The position numbers and the translations under genes were made by a program. A stretch of DNA of 64,000 nt from Blautia argi (GTDB lineage Bacteria > Bacillota > Clostridia > Lachnospirales > Lachnospiraceae): assembly GCF_003287895.1 (NCBI RefSeq), contig NZ_CP030280.1, positions 1,681,501 to 1,745,500 on the forward strand. Direction: 5' to 3'. Positions 1-9,110 of the stretch are shown in pieces. Position 1 is the stretch's first letter; each line of letters begins with the position of its first letter. A model generated the notes under the pieces. It was not told the DNA's origin. It did no database searches and worked only from the letters and a program-made list of their open reading frames with translations.

Positions 1-1187
1 GCCATACCGGCAACAGCAAACGCCATGGCAATGCGGTGATCCAGATAACTGTCCAAAACCCCACCATGAAGAGGTTTACCGCCGGTGATAATCATACCGT
101 CCTCCGTAGGTTCTACGTCAGCGCCCATGGCGGTGAGATGATGAACCATAATGTCCAGGCGGTTGGATTCCTTGACCTTTAATTCCTGGGCGTCCCGGAT
201 AATAGTTGTTCCCTCAGCGAAGGCAGCAAGAACCGACAGTACAGGAAGCTCGTCAATCAATGTGGGAATGAGAGCGCCTTCTATAACAGTCCCTTTTAAG
301 GAACTGTGTCTTACCAGAAGGTCAGCCACTTCTTCTCCGCAGCAGGTGTGGGAATTCAGAATTTCTATTTTGGCGCCCATGGAAGCGCAGACCTTTAAGA
401 TACCGTCACGGGTGGGATTGATTCCCACATTCTGAATCAACAGCTCAGAGCCCGGTATCAGCAGCGCTGCAGCAATAAAATAAGCAGCAGATGAGATATC
501 CCCTGGTACTTCTACCTTTTGTCCAATCAGTATTGGCTCCGGTTCCACCGTGGCTGTTGTTCCTTTACTGGATATCTTTGCTCCAAAGGAGCGAAGCATA
601 AGTTCAGAATGATTTCTGGAAAGAAAGGGTTCTGTAACACTGGTTTGTCCGTCTGCATAAAGTCCTGCCAAAAGTACACAAGATTTTACCTGTGCAGAAC
701 TGACGGGAGATTGGTAATGCATACCCTTTAAAGGTCTTCCTGTAATGCGAAGGGGTGCAAGTCCGTTTCCGGAAAGACTTTCCACACACCCGCCCATAAG
801 GGAAAGCGGAGCGATAACCCGTGTCATGGGCCGTTTTCTGATAGAAGCATCTCCGGTAAGTTCGCTGCTAAAGCGCTGTCCTGCCAGAATACCGGATAAC
901 AGTCGCATGGTTGTTCCGCTGTTTCCTACGTCCAGACAGGAAGAAGGAGCAGACAGACCATGCAGCCCCTTTCCGTGAATGAGGATTTCTTTTTCTGTCC
1001 GGGAAATATCAATTCCCATACTGCGAAAGCAGTTTATTGTAGACAGGCAGTCTGCCCCTTCCAGAAAATTGGTAACTGCTGTGGTTCCCTGAGCAAGAGA
1101 ACCCAACATAACACCCCGATGGGAAATCGATTTATCTCCCGGAACTCTAAGTTCGCCTTTTAAGGGTATTGATTTTGTGAATTTCAT
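1..1187 (-). CDS. aroA: 3-phosphoshikimate 1-carboxyvinyltransferase (EPSP synthase), 3' end cut by window
   Basis: Transfers enolpyruvyl from PEP to shikimate-3-phosphate in the shikimate pathway. Reading the complement from an ATG at 1187 gives an open frame to base 1 (about 395 residues; family length about 430, so only the C-terminus is missing). The N-terminus has the substrate-binding VPGDKSISHR motif, then GNSGTTMRLL and, later, a KVKESNR-type segment followed by DHRIAMAF, all hallmarks of the family. It lies 14 bases downstream of tyrA on the same strand, so the two aromatic amino acid genes are probably co-transcribed. Assignment is firm; the start is the first in-frame ATG with the conserved beginning. 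Confidence 0.95.
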   Translation of the reverse strand, partial: MKFTKSIPLKGELRVPGDKSISHRGVMLGSLAQGTTAVTNFLEGADCLSTINCFRSMGIDISRTEKEILIHGKGLHGLSAPSSCLDVGNSGTTMRLLSGILAGQRFSSELTGDASIRKRPMTRVIAPLSLMGGCVESLSGNGLAPLRITGRPLKGMHYQSPVSSAQVKSCVLLAGLYADGQTSVTEPFLSRNHSELMLRSFGAKISSKGTTATVEPEPILIGQKVEVPGDISSAAYFIAAALLIPGSELLIQNVGINPTRDGILKVCASMGAKIEILNSHTCCGEEVADLLVRHSSLKGTVIEGALIPTLIDELPVLSVLAAFAEGTTIIRDAQELKVKESNRLDIMVHHLTAMGADVEPTEDGMIITGGKPLHGGVLDSYLDHRIAMAFAVAGM

Positions 1188-1201
1188 AGGACAGTTCCCC
1201 C

Positions 1202-2299
1202 TTATCTTTCATATATGATATAGTTTCGTTTCTTTAATTGTTCCGCTGCCTGTGCTAAAGCGTCTTCGTCATAAAATTCAATTTTTAATACTCCGTCCTC
1301 AAATTCCCGATTGTGGAGAATGCCGATGTTTTTCATACTGATTCCATTCATGGAAAGAATGGTGGCAATGGTAGCAATGGCACCGGTTTCGTCCACCACA
1401 TCGCAGTACAGAGTAAAAGATTTTTTTAAAGGTCCGCTGGGGGCATCACTGAAGGAATTGCGATAATCCCTGGAATTTACAAACATCTCATAAAGCCCGT
1501 TGGCATCTCTTTGATCTACCAGATATTTTGCCTGTACAATCAGGCGGATATATTCGTCCAGAACTTTAGAAATATGTTCCGGGTTTTCCAGACAGATTTG
1601 CTGCCACATATGAGGTGAAGAGGAAGCAATTCTGGTAATATCTTTAAAGCCTCCGGCAGCAATGGTTTTCATATGTTCCAGAGGGGAATCCAGCTTTTGA
1701 ACTACGTTGACAAGAGAGGCTGCCACAATATGAGGCAGATGGCTGACACATGCAGTAATATAGTCATGCTCCTCCCAGGTGAGAATCATTGGCAAAGCTC
1801 CTATGGAAGAAACCAATTCTGTATAGTTTCCGATTTTATCCAGTCCTACCTCTTCAGAAGGGGTCAGAATGTAGTAGGCATTTTCAATCAAATGGTCTGT
1901 GGAATGCTCATATCCCGTCTTTTCACTTCCTGCCATGGGGTGTCCGCCAATGAAATTTGCCGCCATATCAAGGGCTGTAATCTTTTTGTGAATTTCTCCT
2001 TTTACACTTCCTACATCAGTGAGAATACAGCCGGGACGAATGGTTTGCTTTAACCAGGGAAGGCATTCCAGATTGTAGTCTACGGTTGCACAGAGAAAAA
2101 TATAATCACAAAGAGCAAAGCGCGTATCTCTTTCTGTGCAGGCGATATCTACAATGCCGTCAAAAACAGCGTCCTCCAGTATATCTTTTGTACGGTTATA
2201 CGCCATAATCTGATATTCAGGGTGAAATTTTCGGATTGCTTTGGCAATGGAGCCTCCGATAAGCCCCAGACCGATAAAACCAATGGTTGTGGTTTCCAT
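1202..2299 (-). CDS. tyrA: Prephenate dehydrogenase with C-terminal ACT domain
   Basis: Oxidatively decarboxylates prephenate to 4-hydroxyphenylpyruvate with NAD(P)+, the committed step to tyrosine. The 365-residue protein opens with a Rossmann dinucleotide loop GLGLIGGSIAKA (about residues 10-21), carries GGHPMAGSEKTG (the conserved substrate-site region near residue 120) and SHLPHIVAA, and ends in an ACT domain (about 295-365), normally the site of tyrosine feedback. This is the monofunctional TyrA architecture of Firmicutes. aroA follows 14 bases downstream. Start ATG at 2299 fits the dinucleotide-binding N-terminus. No anomaly seen. Confidence 0.95.
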   Translation of the reverse strand: METTTIGFIGLGLIGGSIAKAIRKFHPEYQIMAYNRTKDILEDAVFDGIVDIACTERDTRFALCDYIFLCATVDYNLECLPWLKQTIRPGCILTDVGSVKGEIHKKITALDMAANFIGGHPMAGSEKTGYEHSTDHLIENAYYILTPSEEVGLDKIGNYTELVSSIGALPMILTWEEHDYITACVSHLPHIVAASLVNVVQKLDSPLEHMKTIAAGGFKDITRIASSSPHMWQQICLENPEHISKVLDEYIRLIVQAKYLVDQRDANGLYEMFVNSRDYRNSFSDAPSGPLKKSFTLYCDVVDETGAIATIATILSMNGISMKNIGILHNREFEDGVLKIEFYDEDALAQAAEQLKKRNYIIYER

Positions 2300-2432
2300 G
2301 TATTTTTAACTCCTTCTATTTTATAAATATCATGTCAAACAGTATCATTTTATGACAGGTGAAGCAAAATGTCAATGATTTCACGCGTTAAAGCGAAACA
2401 ATAAAATAACTTGTTTATTTTGAATAAAATAC

Positions 2433-2461
2433 TTGAAATAATGAAAGCTTTTTAGTAAAAT
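2433..2461 (+). promoter_or_regulatory. Sigma-A promoter for the EF-G-like gene
   Basis: TTGAAA (2433-2438), a 17-base spacer and TAAAAT (2456-2461) sit about 30 bases before the GGGAGG ribosome-binding site of the gene at 2493. Close match to the vegetative consensus. The region 2300-2430 between the divergent tyrA and this gene is AT-rich and shows no other clear element. Confidence 0.6.
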
Positions 2462-2492
2462 ATACACATAACAAATTTGGGAGGTATTACAT

Positions 2493-4580
2493 ATGGACGT
2501 TTTTAGAACCGACAGAATTAGAAATGTGGTCCTGCTCGGACATGGGGGAGCCGGAAAAACAAGTCTGGCAGAGGCAATGGCTTATTTATCCGGTATGACA
2601 AGCCGCTTAGGCAAAGTAACAGACGGAAACACAGTCAGTGATTATGATAAAGAGGAGATAAAGAGAAAATTCTCTATTACGACATCTGTAGTTCCGGTTG
2701 AATGGGGAAAAGTAAAAATTAACGTATTGGATACACCGGGATATTTCGACTTTGTGGGGGAAGTGGAAGAAGCGGTGGCAGCAGCAGATGCGGCAATTAT
2801 TGTGGTTTCCGGAAAGAGCGGTATTCAGGTTGGAACCCAGAAAGCATGGGAATTGTGCGAAAAATATAATCTTCCGAGAATGTTCTTTGTAACAGAAATG
2901 GATATTGATGATGTGAGTTACCGCCAGGTTGTAGAAGACTTGACAGAGCTGTACGGCAAAAAAATTGCGCCTCTTCATATGCCTATCCGTGAGGACGGTA
3001 AGTTTGTGGGGTATGTCAATATTGTAAAACAGGCAGGCCGTCGTTATATTGAAAGAGGACAGAAAAAAGAATGTGAAGTACCGGAATATTTACAGGAATA
3101 TCTGGAAAAATACCACGAAACCCTTATGGAATCTGTAGCGGAAATCAGTGAAGAGTTTATGGATCGCTACTTTGCAGGAGAAGAATTCTCTGTTGCAGAA
3201 GTTTCCGCAGCTTTGAAGACAAATATTTCAGATGGCAGTATGATTCCTGTATGTATGGGTTCTACCATTAATATTCAGGGTGTTGCCAATCTGCTGGACG
3301 ATATCTGTGGATATTTCCCAAGCCCGGATCAGAAGACCTGTGCAGGTATGAACACGAAAACAAATGAAATCTATCAGGCAGACTATGATTTTACAAAGGC
3401 AAAATCCGCGTATGTATTTAAAACCATTGTGGATCCGTTCCTTGGAAAATATTCTTTGATAAAGGTTTGCTCCGGTGTTATTAAGGGTGATGACACTCTG
3501 TACAATACAGGTAAAGAAACAGAAGAAAAACTGAATAAGCTGTATGTTTTAGAAGGTTCTAAGCCAATCGAAGTACCCGAACTTCATGCAGGCGATATCG
3601 GTGCGATTGCCAAATTAAATACCGTGGCAACCGGTGATACCCTTTCTGCCAAGACAACACCGATTCTCTATGGCAAAACAGAAATTTCTGTTCCATATAC
3701 TTATAAACGTTATAAAACCGTAAACAAAGGGGATGAGGATAAGGTATCACAGGCTCTTGCAAAGATGATGCAGGAAGATTTAACCTTAAAGGCAGTAAAC
3801 GATTCTCAGAATCACCAGTCCCTGCTCTACGGTATCGGCGAACAGCATCTGGATATTGTGGTAAGCAAATTAAAAGAGCGCTATAAGGTAGATATCGTTC
3901 TTTCTGAACCAAGAGTGCCATTCAAAGAAACCATTCGCAAAAAAGCAGATGTGGAATACAAATATAAAAAACAGTCAGGCGGTCACGGACAGTATGGACA
4001 CGTTAAAATGACCTTTGAACCTTCCGGCGATTTGGAAACTCCTTATGTGTTTGAACAGACGGTTGTAGGCGGTGCTGTTCCGAAGAATTACTTCCCTGCT
4101 GTAGAAAAAGGTATTCAGGAATCTGTATTGAAGGGTCCTGTTGCTGCATATCCGGTTGTGGGCGTAAAAGCAACCTTGTATGATGGTTCTTATCACCCGG
4201 TAGATTCCTCTGAGATGGCATTTAAGACCGCGGCTATTCAGGCATTCAAGAAAGGCTTTATGGAGGCATCACCCATTCTCTTAGAGCCGATCGTTTCCAT
4301 GAAGGTCAGTGTTCCGGATAGATATACCGGTGATGTTATGGGCGATTTGAATAAGAGAAGGGGTCGTGTGCTGGGTATGAACCCGGATACTGCCCATAAA
4401 GGAAATACTATTGTAGAAGCTGATGTTCCGATGCTGTCGATTTATGGATATTCTACAGACTTACGTTCCATGACAGGTGGAAGCGGATTATTCTCTTATG
4501 AATTTGCCCGTTACGAGCAGGCTCCTTCCGATATTCAGGAAAGAGAAATTGAAGCTCGGGCAAAGGCGGAAGAAGACTAA
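2493..4580 (+). CDS. Elongation factor G paralogue (EF-G-like translation GTPase)
   Basis: A 695-residue five-domain EF-G-like GTPase that should act on the ribosome. Visible motifs: P-loop GHGGAGKT (16-23), switch II DTPG (80-83), and the domain IV/V region with GGHGQYGHV and a long C-terminus. At the base-recognition position, where GTPases normally have NKxD, it reads TEMD (134-137), so the canonical Asn is absent. It is not in the str operon with rpsL/rpsG/tuf and stands alone between its own promoter and terminator. This suggests the second EF-G (FusA2-like) family of Firmicutes, not the main elongation factor; a TetM-type ribosome protection protein is less likely, as overall sequence is EF-G-like. 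Confidence 0.85.
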   Translation: MDVFRTDRIRNVVLLGHGGAGKTSLAEAMAYLSGMTSRLGKVTDGNTVSDYDKEEIKRKFSITTSVVPVEWGKVKINVLDTPGYFDFVGEVEEAVAAADAAIIVVSGKSGIQVGTQKAWELCEKYNLPRMFFVTEMDIDDVSYRQVVEDLTELYGKKIAPLHMPIREDGKFVGYVNIVKQAGRRYIERGQKKECEVPEYLQEYLEKYHETLMESVAEISEEFMDRYFAGEEFSVAEVSAALKTNISDGSMIPVCMGSTINIQGVANLLDDICGYFPSPDQKTCAGMNTKTNEIYQADYDFTKAKSAYVFKTIVDPFLGKYSLIKVCSGVIKGDDTLYNTGKETEEKLNKLYVLEGSKPIEVPELHAGDIGAIAKLNTVATGDTLSAKTTPILYGKTEISVPYTYKRYKTVNKGDEDKVSQALAKMMQEDLTLKAVNDSQNHQSLLYGIGEQHLDIVVSKLKERYKVDIVLSEPRVPFKETIRKKADVEYKYKKQSGGHGQYGHVKMTFEPSGDLETPYVFEQTVVGGAVPKNYFPAVEKGIQESVLKGPVAAYPVVGVKATLYDGSYHPVDSSEMAFKTAAIQAFKKGFMEASPILLEPIVSMKVSVPDRYTGDVMGDLNKRRGRVLGMNPDTAHKGNTIVEADVPMLSIYGYSTDLRSMTGGSGLFSYEFARYEQAPSDIQEREIEARAKAEED

Positions 4581-4616
4581 GGTTTTGTTGAAAAAATAGT
4601 TTAGTTCTAAATAATG

Positions 4617-4670
4617 GGAACTGCTGTGTTAAATATGTTCGATTTAATGCAGCAGTTCCATTTTGCGTTT
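4617..4670 (+). terminator. Rho-independent terminator after EF-G paralogue
   Basis: GGAACTGCTG (4617-4626) pairs with CAGCAGTTCC (4650-4659); an inner TTAAAT/ATTTAA pair extends the stem, and a T-rich tract follows. Confidence 0.8.
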
Positions 4671-4711
4671 ATCCAAAATCATATCATTACATTTATTTTA
4701 CAGAAAAGCAA

Positions 4712-4749
4712 ACAACTGTCTTGTCACATGTAAAAAGCTGTTGTATAAT
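4712..4749 (+). promoter_or_regulatory. nadABC promoter with candidate NiaR operator
   Basis: TTGTCA (4721-4726), 17-base spacer and perfect TATAAT (4744-4749) precede nadA. Overlapping the -35 box is an imperfect 20-base palindrome (4712-4731) with outer ACA...TGT and inner TG/CA symmetry. NiaR, encoded as the last gene of this operon, is known in Firmicutes to repress NAD genes when niacin is present; placing its operator here is inference from position and symmetry. Confidence 0.6.
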
Positions 4750-4785
4750 AACTGTCAAATGCTTTTTGCAGGAGGATAAAAGAGA

Positions 4786-5694
4786 ATGAAATCCATAAGA
4801 GAAGAAATAGAGCAGTTAAAGGAAGAGAAAAATGCTGTAATACTGGCACATTATTATGTACCGGAGGAAGTGCAGGAAATTGCAGATTATATAGGCGACT
4901 CTTACTATTTGGCAAAAAAGGCAAAAGAAACAAAGGCAGAGGTAATTGTATTTGCAGGCGTATCCTTTATGGGGGAGAGCGCAAAAATTTTAAATCCCTC
5001 AAAGAAAGTTCTAATGCCGGACGCTGACGCTGACTGTGCCATGGCACATATGGCTTCTATAGAAAAAGTAAAAGAAATGCGGGAAAAATACGAGGATTTG
5101 GCAGTGGTATGCTATATTAATTCAACAGCAGAATTAAAGACAGTTTCTGATGTTTGTGTGACCTCTTCCAATGCAGTAAAGATTGTAAAAGCCCTTCCCA
5201 ATAAAAATATTTTCTTTATTCCTGATAGGAATCTGGGGGCTTATGTGGCAGAACAGGTGCCTGAAAAACATGTGATTCCAAATGACGGATATTGCCCGGT
5301 ACATAAAGAAATTGCACCGCAGATTTTAAAAGAGGCAAAGGAAAAATATCCCAACGCCAAAGTCCTGGTACACCCGGAATGTATGCAGGAAGTGTTGAAA
5401 ATGGCAGATTTTACAGGCAGTACCTCTGAGATTATTCAGTATGCGGAAACCTCTTTGGAAAAAGAATTTTTAATCGGTACAGAGGAAGGCGTGTTATACG
5501 AATTGAAGAAAAAATGTCCGGAAAAAACCTTTCATTGTGTGAGAAAAGGACAGTGCTGCCCTGATATGAAAAAGGTCACTTTAGAGAAGGTGAGAGATAG
5601 CCTGAAGTATGGTTCCCATGAGGTACAGGTGTCCCGGGACATCAGTGAGAAAGCCTTAAAGGCATTGGATAAAATGTTAGAGCTGGCAAAGTAG
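4786..5694 (+). CDS. nadA: Quinolinate synthase A
   Basis: Condenses iminoaspartate (from NadB) with dihydroxyacetone phosphate to quinolinate, using a [4Fe-4S] cluster. The 302-residue protein has the expected HYYVPEEVQEIAD start, GDSYYLAK, VVCYINSTAELK, PDRNLG and the three cluster cysteines in VCVTSSNA, HPECMQEV and a C-terminal GQCCPDM. First gene of a nadA-nadB-nadC-niaR cluster, 13 bases ahead of nadB. Ribosome-binding AGGAGG precedes the ATG. Length is normal. Confidence 0.96.
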   Translation: MKSIREEIEQLKEEKNAVILAHYYVPEEVQEIADYIGDSYYLAKKAKETKAEVIVFAGVSFMGESAKILNPSKKVLMPDADADCAMAHMASIEKVKEMREKYEDLAVVCYINSTAELKTVSDVCVTSSNAVKIVKALPNKNIFFIPDRNLGAYVAEQVPEKHVIPNDGYCPVHKEIAPQILKEAKEKYPNAKVLVHPECMQEVLKMADFTGSTSEIIQYAETSLEKEFLIGTEEGVLYELKKKCPEKTFHCVRKGQCCPDMKKVTLEKVRDSLKYGSHEVQVSRDISEKALKALDKMLELAK

Positions 5695-5707
5695 GGGGGA
5701 CGATTCC

Positions 5708-7015
5708 ATGAAGAAGATAAAGACAGATGTATTGATTGTAGGAACAGGAGCCAGCGGTCTTTTTGCAGCCCTTCACATTCCTTTGGACAGGCAAGTGCTG
5801 ATGATTACAAAAGATGAAATTCAGTGCAGCGACTCCTATCTGGCGCAGGGGGGAATCTGTGTTTTAAGAGATGAAGACGATTATGACAGTTTTATGGAAG
5901 ACACCTTAAAGGCAGGGCATTATGAAAATCGGAAGGAGTCTGTAGAGATTATGATTCGTTCCTCCAGAGCAGTGATTGAAGAGCTTTTGGAATATGGCGT
6001 AGACTTTGCAAAAAAGGACGGAGAGTTGGACTATACCAGAGAAGGTTGTCATTCAAAAGCCAGGATTCTTTTCCATGAGGACGTAACCGGAGAGGAGATT
6101 ACCAGCAAACTTTTACAGGCAGCAAAGAAACGTTCCAATGTAAGAATCCTAGACCATGTAACCATGCTGGATATTATAGAAAGCGAAAATATCTGTCTGG
6201 GAATTTTGGCAGAAACAAAAGAAGGAGGGCTTCTGGGAATTGAGGCAGGTCAGACCATTTTGGCCAGCGGAGGGATTGGCGGATTGTATCAGCATTCTAC
6301 AAATTATCCCCATCTTACCGGAGATGCTCTTGCCATAGCCATGCGTCATGGGGTAGAATTGGAGCATATAGATTATATCCAGATACACCCTACTACCTTG
6401 TACTCCACTCGGCCGGGAAGAAGATTTCTCATATCAGAATCTGTCCGGGGAGAGGGGGCAAAACTGTATAACGCAAAGGGAGAACGCTTTGCTAATGAAG
6501 TGCTTCCAAGAGATTTGATGACAGAGGCTATTTACAGACAAATGGAGGAAGATAAGAAGCCCTATGTATGGCTGGACATGAGTGTATTGGGAGAAAAAGT
6601 GATTTTAAGCCACTTCCCTCATATTTATGAAAGATGTCTGGAGGAGGGGTATGATGTGACAAAGGATTGGATTCCCGTAGTGCCGGCACAGCATTATTTT
6701 ATGGGCGGTATTCATGTGGATTCAGATAGCAGAACCACGATGGACAGATTGTTTGCAATAGGAGAAACAAGCTGCAACGGCGTACATGGAGCCAACCGTC
6801 TGGCAAGCAATTCCCTTTTGGAGAGTCTGGTTTTTGCCAGAAGAGCGGCTGAGAAAATACAAAAACAGGAAAAAGAAAACAGAAAATTTGAAGAAACAGA
6901 TGTCTTTGATACCTTGTGCCAGCAAGCGCAGGAAGGCATACAGATAGATAATCTGACAGAGATTTACAAACAGGAAATTTTACAGGAAATAGAAAAGGAG
7001 AAACAGGCAAAATGA
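5708..7015 (+). CDS. nadB: L-aspartate oxidase
   Basis: FAD-dependent oxidation of L-aspartate to iminoaspartate, the substrate of NadA. The 435-residue flavoprotein begins with the dinucleotide-binding VLIVGTGASGLFAAL, has the succinate dehydrogenase/NadB-family region HPTTLY, GEGAKLYN, and the C-terminal GGIHVDSDSRTTM and ANRLASNSLLE flavin segments. It is somewhat short for the family (many are about 500-540) because the C-terminal helical domain is trimmed. Its stop overlaps the nadC start by four bases, implying translational coupling. Confidence 0.95.
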   Translation: MKKIKTDVLIVGTGASGLFAALHIPLDRQVLMITKDEIQCSDSYLAQGGICVLRDEDDYDSFMEDTLKAGHYENRKESVEIMIRSSRAVIEELLEYGVDFAKKDGELDYTREGCHSKARILFHEDVTGEEITSKLLQAAKKRSNVRILDHVTMLDIIESENICLGILAETKEGGLLGIEAGQTILASGGIGGLYQHSTNYPHLTGDALAIAMRHGVELEHIDYIQIHPTTLYSTRPGRRFLISESVRGEGAKLYNAKGERFANEVLPRDLMTEAIYRQMEEDKKPYVWLDMSVLGEKVILSHFPHIYERCLEEGYDVTKDWIPVVPAQHYFMGGIHVDSDSRTTMDRLFAIGETSCNGVHGANRLASNSLLESLVFARRAAEKIQKQEKENRKFEETDVFDTLCQQAQEGIQIDNLTEIYKQEILQEIEKEKQAK

Positions 7016-7863
7016 ATGACATTACTATGAATTTAAATGCAGATCATTTAATCAGACAGGCTTTACAGGAAGATATTACAAGTGAAGATATTACCACGAA
7101 TGCAGTGATGAGGGAAGCGAAACAGGGAGAGGTGCAGCTTATCTGTAAACAGGACGGAGTTGTTGCAGGACTGGCTGTTTTTGAACGGGTTTTCAAGTTA
7201 TTAGACAAAGATACCGAAGTGGAATTTTATGTAAAAGACGGAGAAAAAGTAAAAAATAAACAGCTTCTGGGAGTGGTAAGAGGCGATATCCGCGTTTTAC
7301 TTTCCGGCGAACGTACAGCGCTGAATTATCTTCAGAGAATGAGTGGCATTGCCACCTATACAAGACAGATTGCAGATCTTTTAGAAGGGAGTAAAATCAA
7401 ACTTCTGGATACCAGGAAGACAACTCCGAATATGAGAATTTTTGAAAAATATGCAGTGAAAGCAGGCGGCGGATACAATCACAGATATAATCTTTCTGAC
7501 GGAATCTTATTAAAAGATAACCACATAGCAGCAGCAGGCGGCGTGCGTCAGGCCATTGAAATGGCAAGGGAATATGCGCCTTTTGTACGGAAAATTGAGG
7601 TGGAAACAGAAACTCTGGATATGGTAAAGGAGGCTGTAGAGGCAGGCGCAGATATTATTATGCTGGACAATATGACGCCGGAAACCATGAAAAAGGCTGT
7701 GGAACTTATTGATGGCCGCGCAGAAACAGAGTGTTCCGGAAATGTGACAAAAGAGAATATTGACAGGTTGATTTCTATTGGTGTAGACTATATTTCCAGC
7801 GGAGCTTTGACACACTCATCTCCGATTCTGGATCTTTCCCTGAAAAATCTTCGTGAAATTTAA
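7012..7863 (+). CDS. nadC: Nicotinate-nucleotide pyrophosphorylase (carboxylating)
   Basis: Converts quinolinate plus PRPP to nicotinate mononucleotide, closing the de novo branch. The 283-residue protein shows the family core: ERTALNYLQRMSGIAT, the TRKTTPNMR loop, KAGGGYNHR, LLKDNH and EVETETLD, then IMLDNM. Start overlaps the nadB stop (ATGA). Length and motifs are standard. Confidence 0.97.
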   Translation: MNDITMNLNADHLIRQALQEDITSEDITTNAVMREAKQGEVQLICKQDGVVAGLAVFERVFKLLDKDTEVEFYVKDGEKVKNKQLLGVVRGDIRVLLSGERTALNYLQRMSGIATYTRQIADLLEGSKIKLLDTRKTTPNMRIFEKYAVKAGGGYNHRYNLSDGILLKDNHIAAAGGVRQAIEMAREYAPFVRKIEVETETLDMVKEAVEAGADIIMLDNMTPETMKKAVELIDGRAETECSGNVTKENIDRLISIGVDYISSGALTHSSPILDLSLKNLREI

Positions 7864-7921
7864 TCCATGGAATTCAGAAAAAGATGAGTAGCTTCGGTCT
7901 TGTGAAGAAAGGGTATAAAGC

Positions 7922-8428
7922 ATGGTTGGAGAAACACGCAGAAAAGAAATTTTGAAGTATATTTCGGAAAGTGATACGCCAGTATCAGGAACAAAACTTG
8001 CAGAGCTTTTTCATGTGAGCAGACAGGTAATTGTACAGGATATTGCTCTGTTAAGGGCAGCAGATTCTGATATTCTTTCTACAAACAGAGGATATATTTG
8101 TTGCCATCCTCAAAAATATACCAGGATTTTTTCCGTTTGTCATACGGATGAACGAATAGAAGAAGAACTGAATATTGTGGCAGACTGTGGTGGAACAGTA
8201 GAAGATGTCTTTGTGCAGCATGAGGTGTACGGAGAATTAAGGGCAGTGTTGAATATCAGTTCCCGGCGTCAGGTAAAGCAGTTTTTAGAGGATATCCGAA
8301 CCGGAAAATCCAGGCCTCTTACAAATCTTACTTCTGGTCACCATTGCCATACAGTCAGTGCGGACAGCGAGGAAATATTGGATATGATAGAGGAAGCGTT
8401 AAAAAAATCAGGTATCTGCAAAGACTGA
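7922..8428 (+). CDS. niaR: NiaR-type transcriptional repressor of NAD biosynthesis (HTH + 3H domain)
   Basis: A 168-residue regulator with an N-terminal winged helix (KLAELFHVSRQVIVQDIALLR, about residues 25-45) and a C-terminal 3H domain, named for its conserved histidines, which binds niacin and metal (histidines seen in QHEVYGE and SGHHCHTVS). Family knowledge: represses nad and niacin-uptake genes. Its position 58 bases after nadC supports autoregulation of the operon via the site at 4712. Start ATG at 7922 has a modest upstream AAAGGG. Confidence 0.92.
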   Translation: MVGETRRKEILKYISESDTPVSGTKLAELFHVSRQVIVQDIALLRAADSDILSTNRGYICCHPQKYTRIFSVCHTDERIEEELNIVADCGGTVEDVFVQHEVYGELRAVLNISSRRQVKQFLEDIRTGKSRPLTNLTSGHHCHTVSADSEEILDMIEEALKKSGICKD

Positions 8429-8450
8429 AAGTAGAAAAGAAGGGGAAAAG

Positions 8451-8948
8451 ATGTTAAAACCAGAAATAAGGACAGCCAGAAAAGAGGAAGCAGCTCTTCT
8501 GGCAAAGATAGAAGCCCTGTGCTTTCCAAAAGCAGAGGCAGCATCAGAGGAAGAAATCAGGGTACGCATGGAAACCTTTTTGGAAAATTTTTTTGTAGCT
8601 GAGATAGACGGAACGGTCGTAGGATTTATCAACGGAGGAACCACAGATAAGCCGAGCCTTCCGGACGAACTGTACCATAATGCCAGTCTGCATAAGCCGG
8701 AAGGGGCTTATCAGACAGTATTTGGCTTAGATATACTGCCAGAATACAGGCACCGGAAAATTGCGGGAAGTTTGTTGGAATATATGGTAGAGATAAGCAG
8801 GCAGAGAGGGAAAAAGGGAGTAATTCTTACCTGCAAGGAACACTTGATTCCTTTTTATGAAAGTCATGGCTTTCATAATTTCGGCGTTTCTCAGTCAGAG
8901 CATGGAAACGCAGTATGGTATGATATGAGAAGAGAGTTTTCAAAATAG
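8451..8948 (+). CDS. GNAT family N-acetyltransferase
   Basis: A 165-residue Gcn5-related acetyltransferase. The acetyl-CoA loop region is visible as YRHRKIAGSLLEYMVE (about residues 100-115), followed by the typical end HGFHNFGVSQSEHG. The opening IRTARKEEAALLAKIEALCFPKAEAA resembles the serotonin N-acetyltransferase-like clade, but the substrate cannot be told. It follows niaR by 22 bases and shares the terminator at 8955, so it may be the distal gene of the nad operon. Confidence 0.85.
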   Translation: MLKPEIRTARKEEAALLAKIEALCFPKAEAASEEEIRVRMETFLENFFVAEIDGTVVGFINGGTTDKPSLPDELYHNASLHKPEGAYQTVFGLDILPEYRHRKIAGSLLEYMVEISRQRGKKGVILTCKEHLIPFYESHGFHNFGVSQSEHGNAVWYDMRREFSK

Positions 8949-8954
8949 AATAGG

Positions 8955-8999
8955 GCTGCTGTATATAGCTTCCATAAAGCGGCATACAGCAGCTTTTTT
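8955..8999 (+). terminator. Rho-independent terminator of the nad operon/GNAT
   Basis: GCTGCTGTAT (8955-8964) pairs with ATACAGCAGC (8984-8993), then six Ts. Confidence 0.85.
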
Positions 9000-9072
9000 G
9001 CGAAATTCGACGTTTTTTGTTGTGTATATTTCCATATGATGATAAGATAAAAAGGTTTGCATGACTAGGATA

Positions 9073-9088
9073 CCGTCAAGTTTGACGG
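9073..9088. promoter_or_regulatory. Perfect inverted repeat upstream of brnQ
   Basis: CCGTCAA and TTGACGG flank two bases, about 20 bases before the brnQ start codon. It may be an operator or a small mRNA hairpin close to the ribosome-binding site. No T-box, riboswitch or convincing -35/-10 pair was seen in 9000-9110. Confidence 0.35.
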
Positions 9089-9110
9089 AAAAAAGATGGG
9101 AGATTAACCA

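Noticed and set aside
9017..9045. Promoter for brnQ (TTGTTG, TGATAA)
   Set aside because: Both boxes are weak matches in AT-rich DNA; kept out of the feature list.
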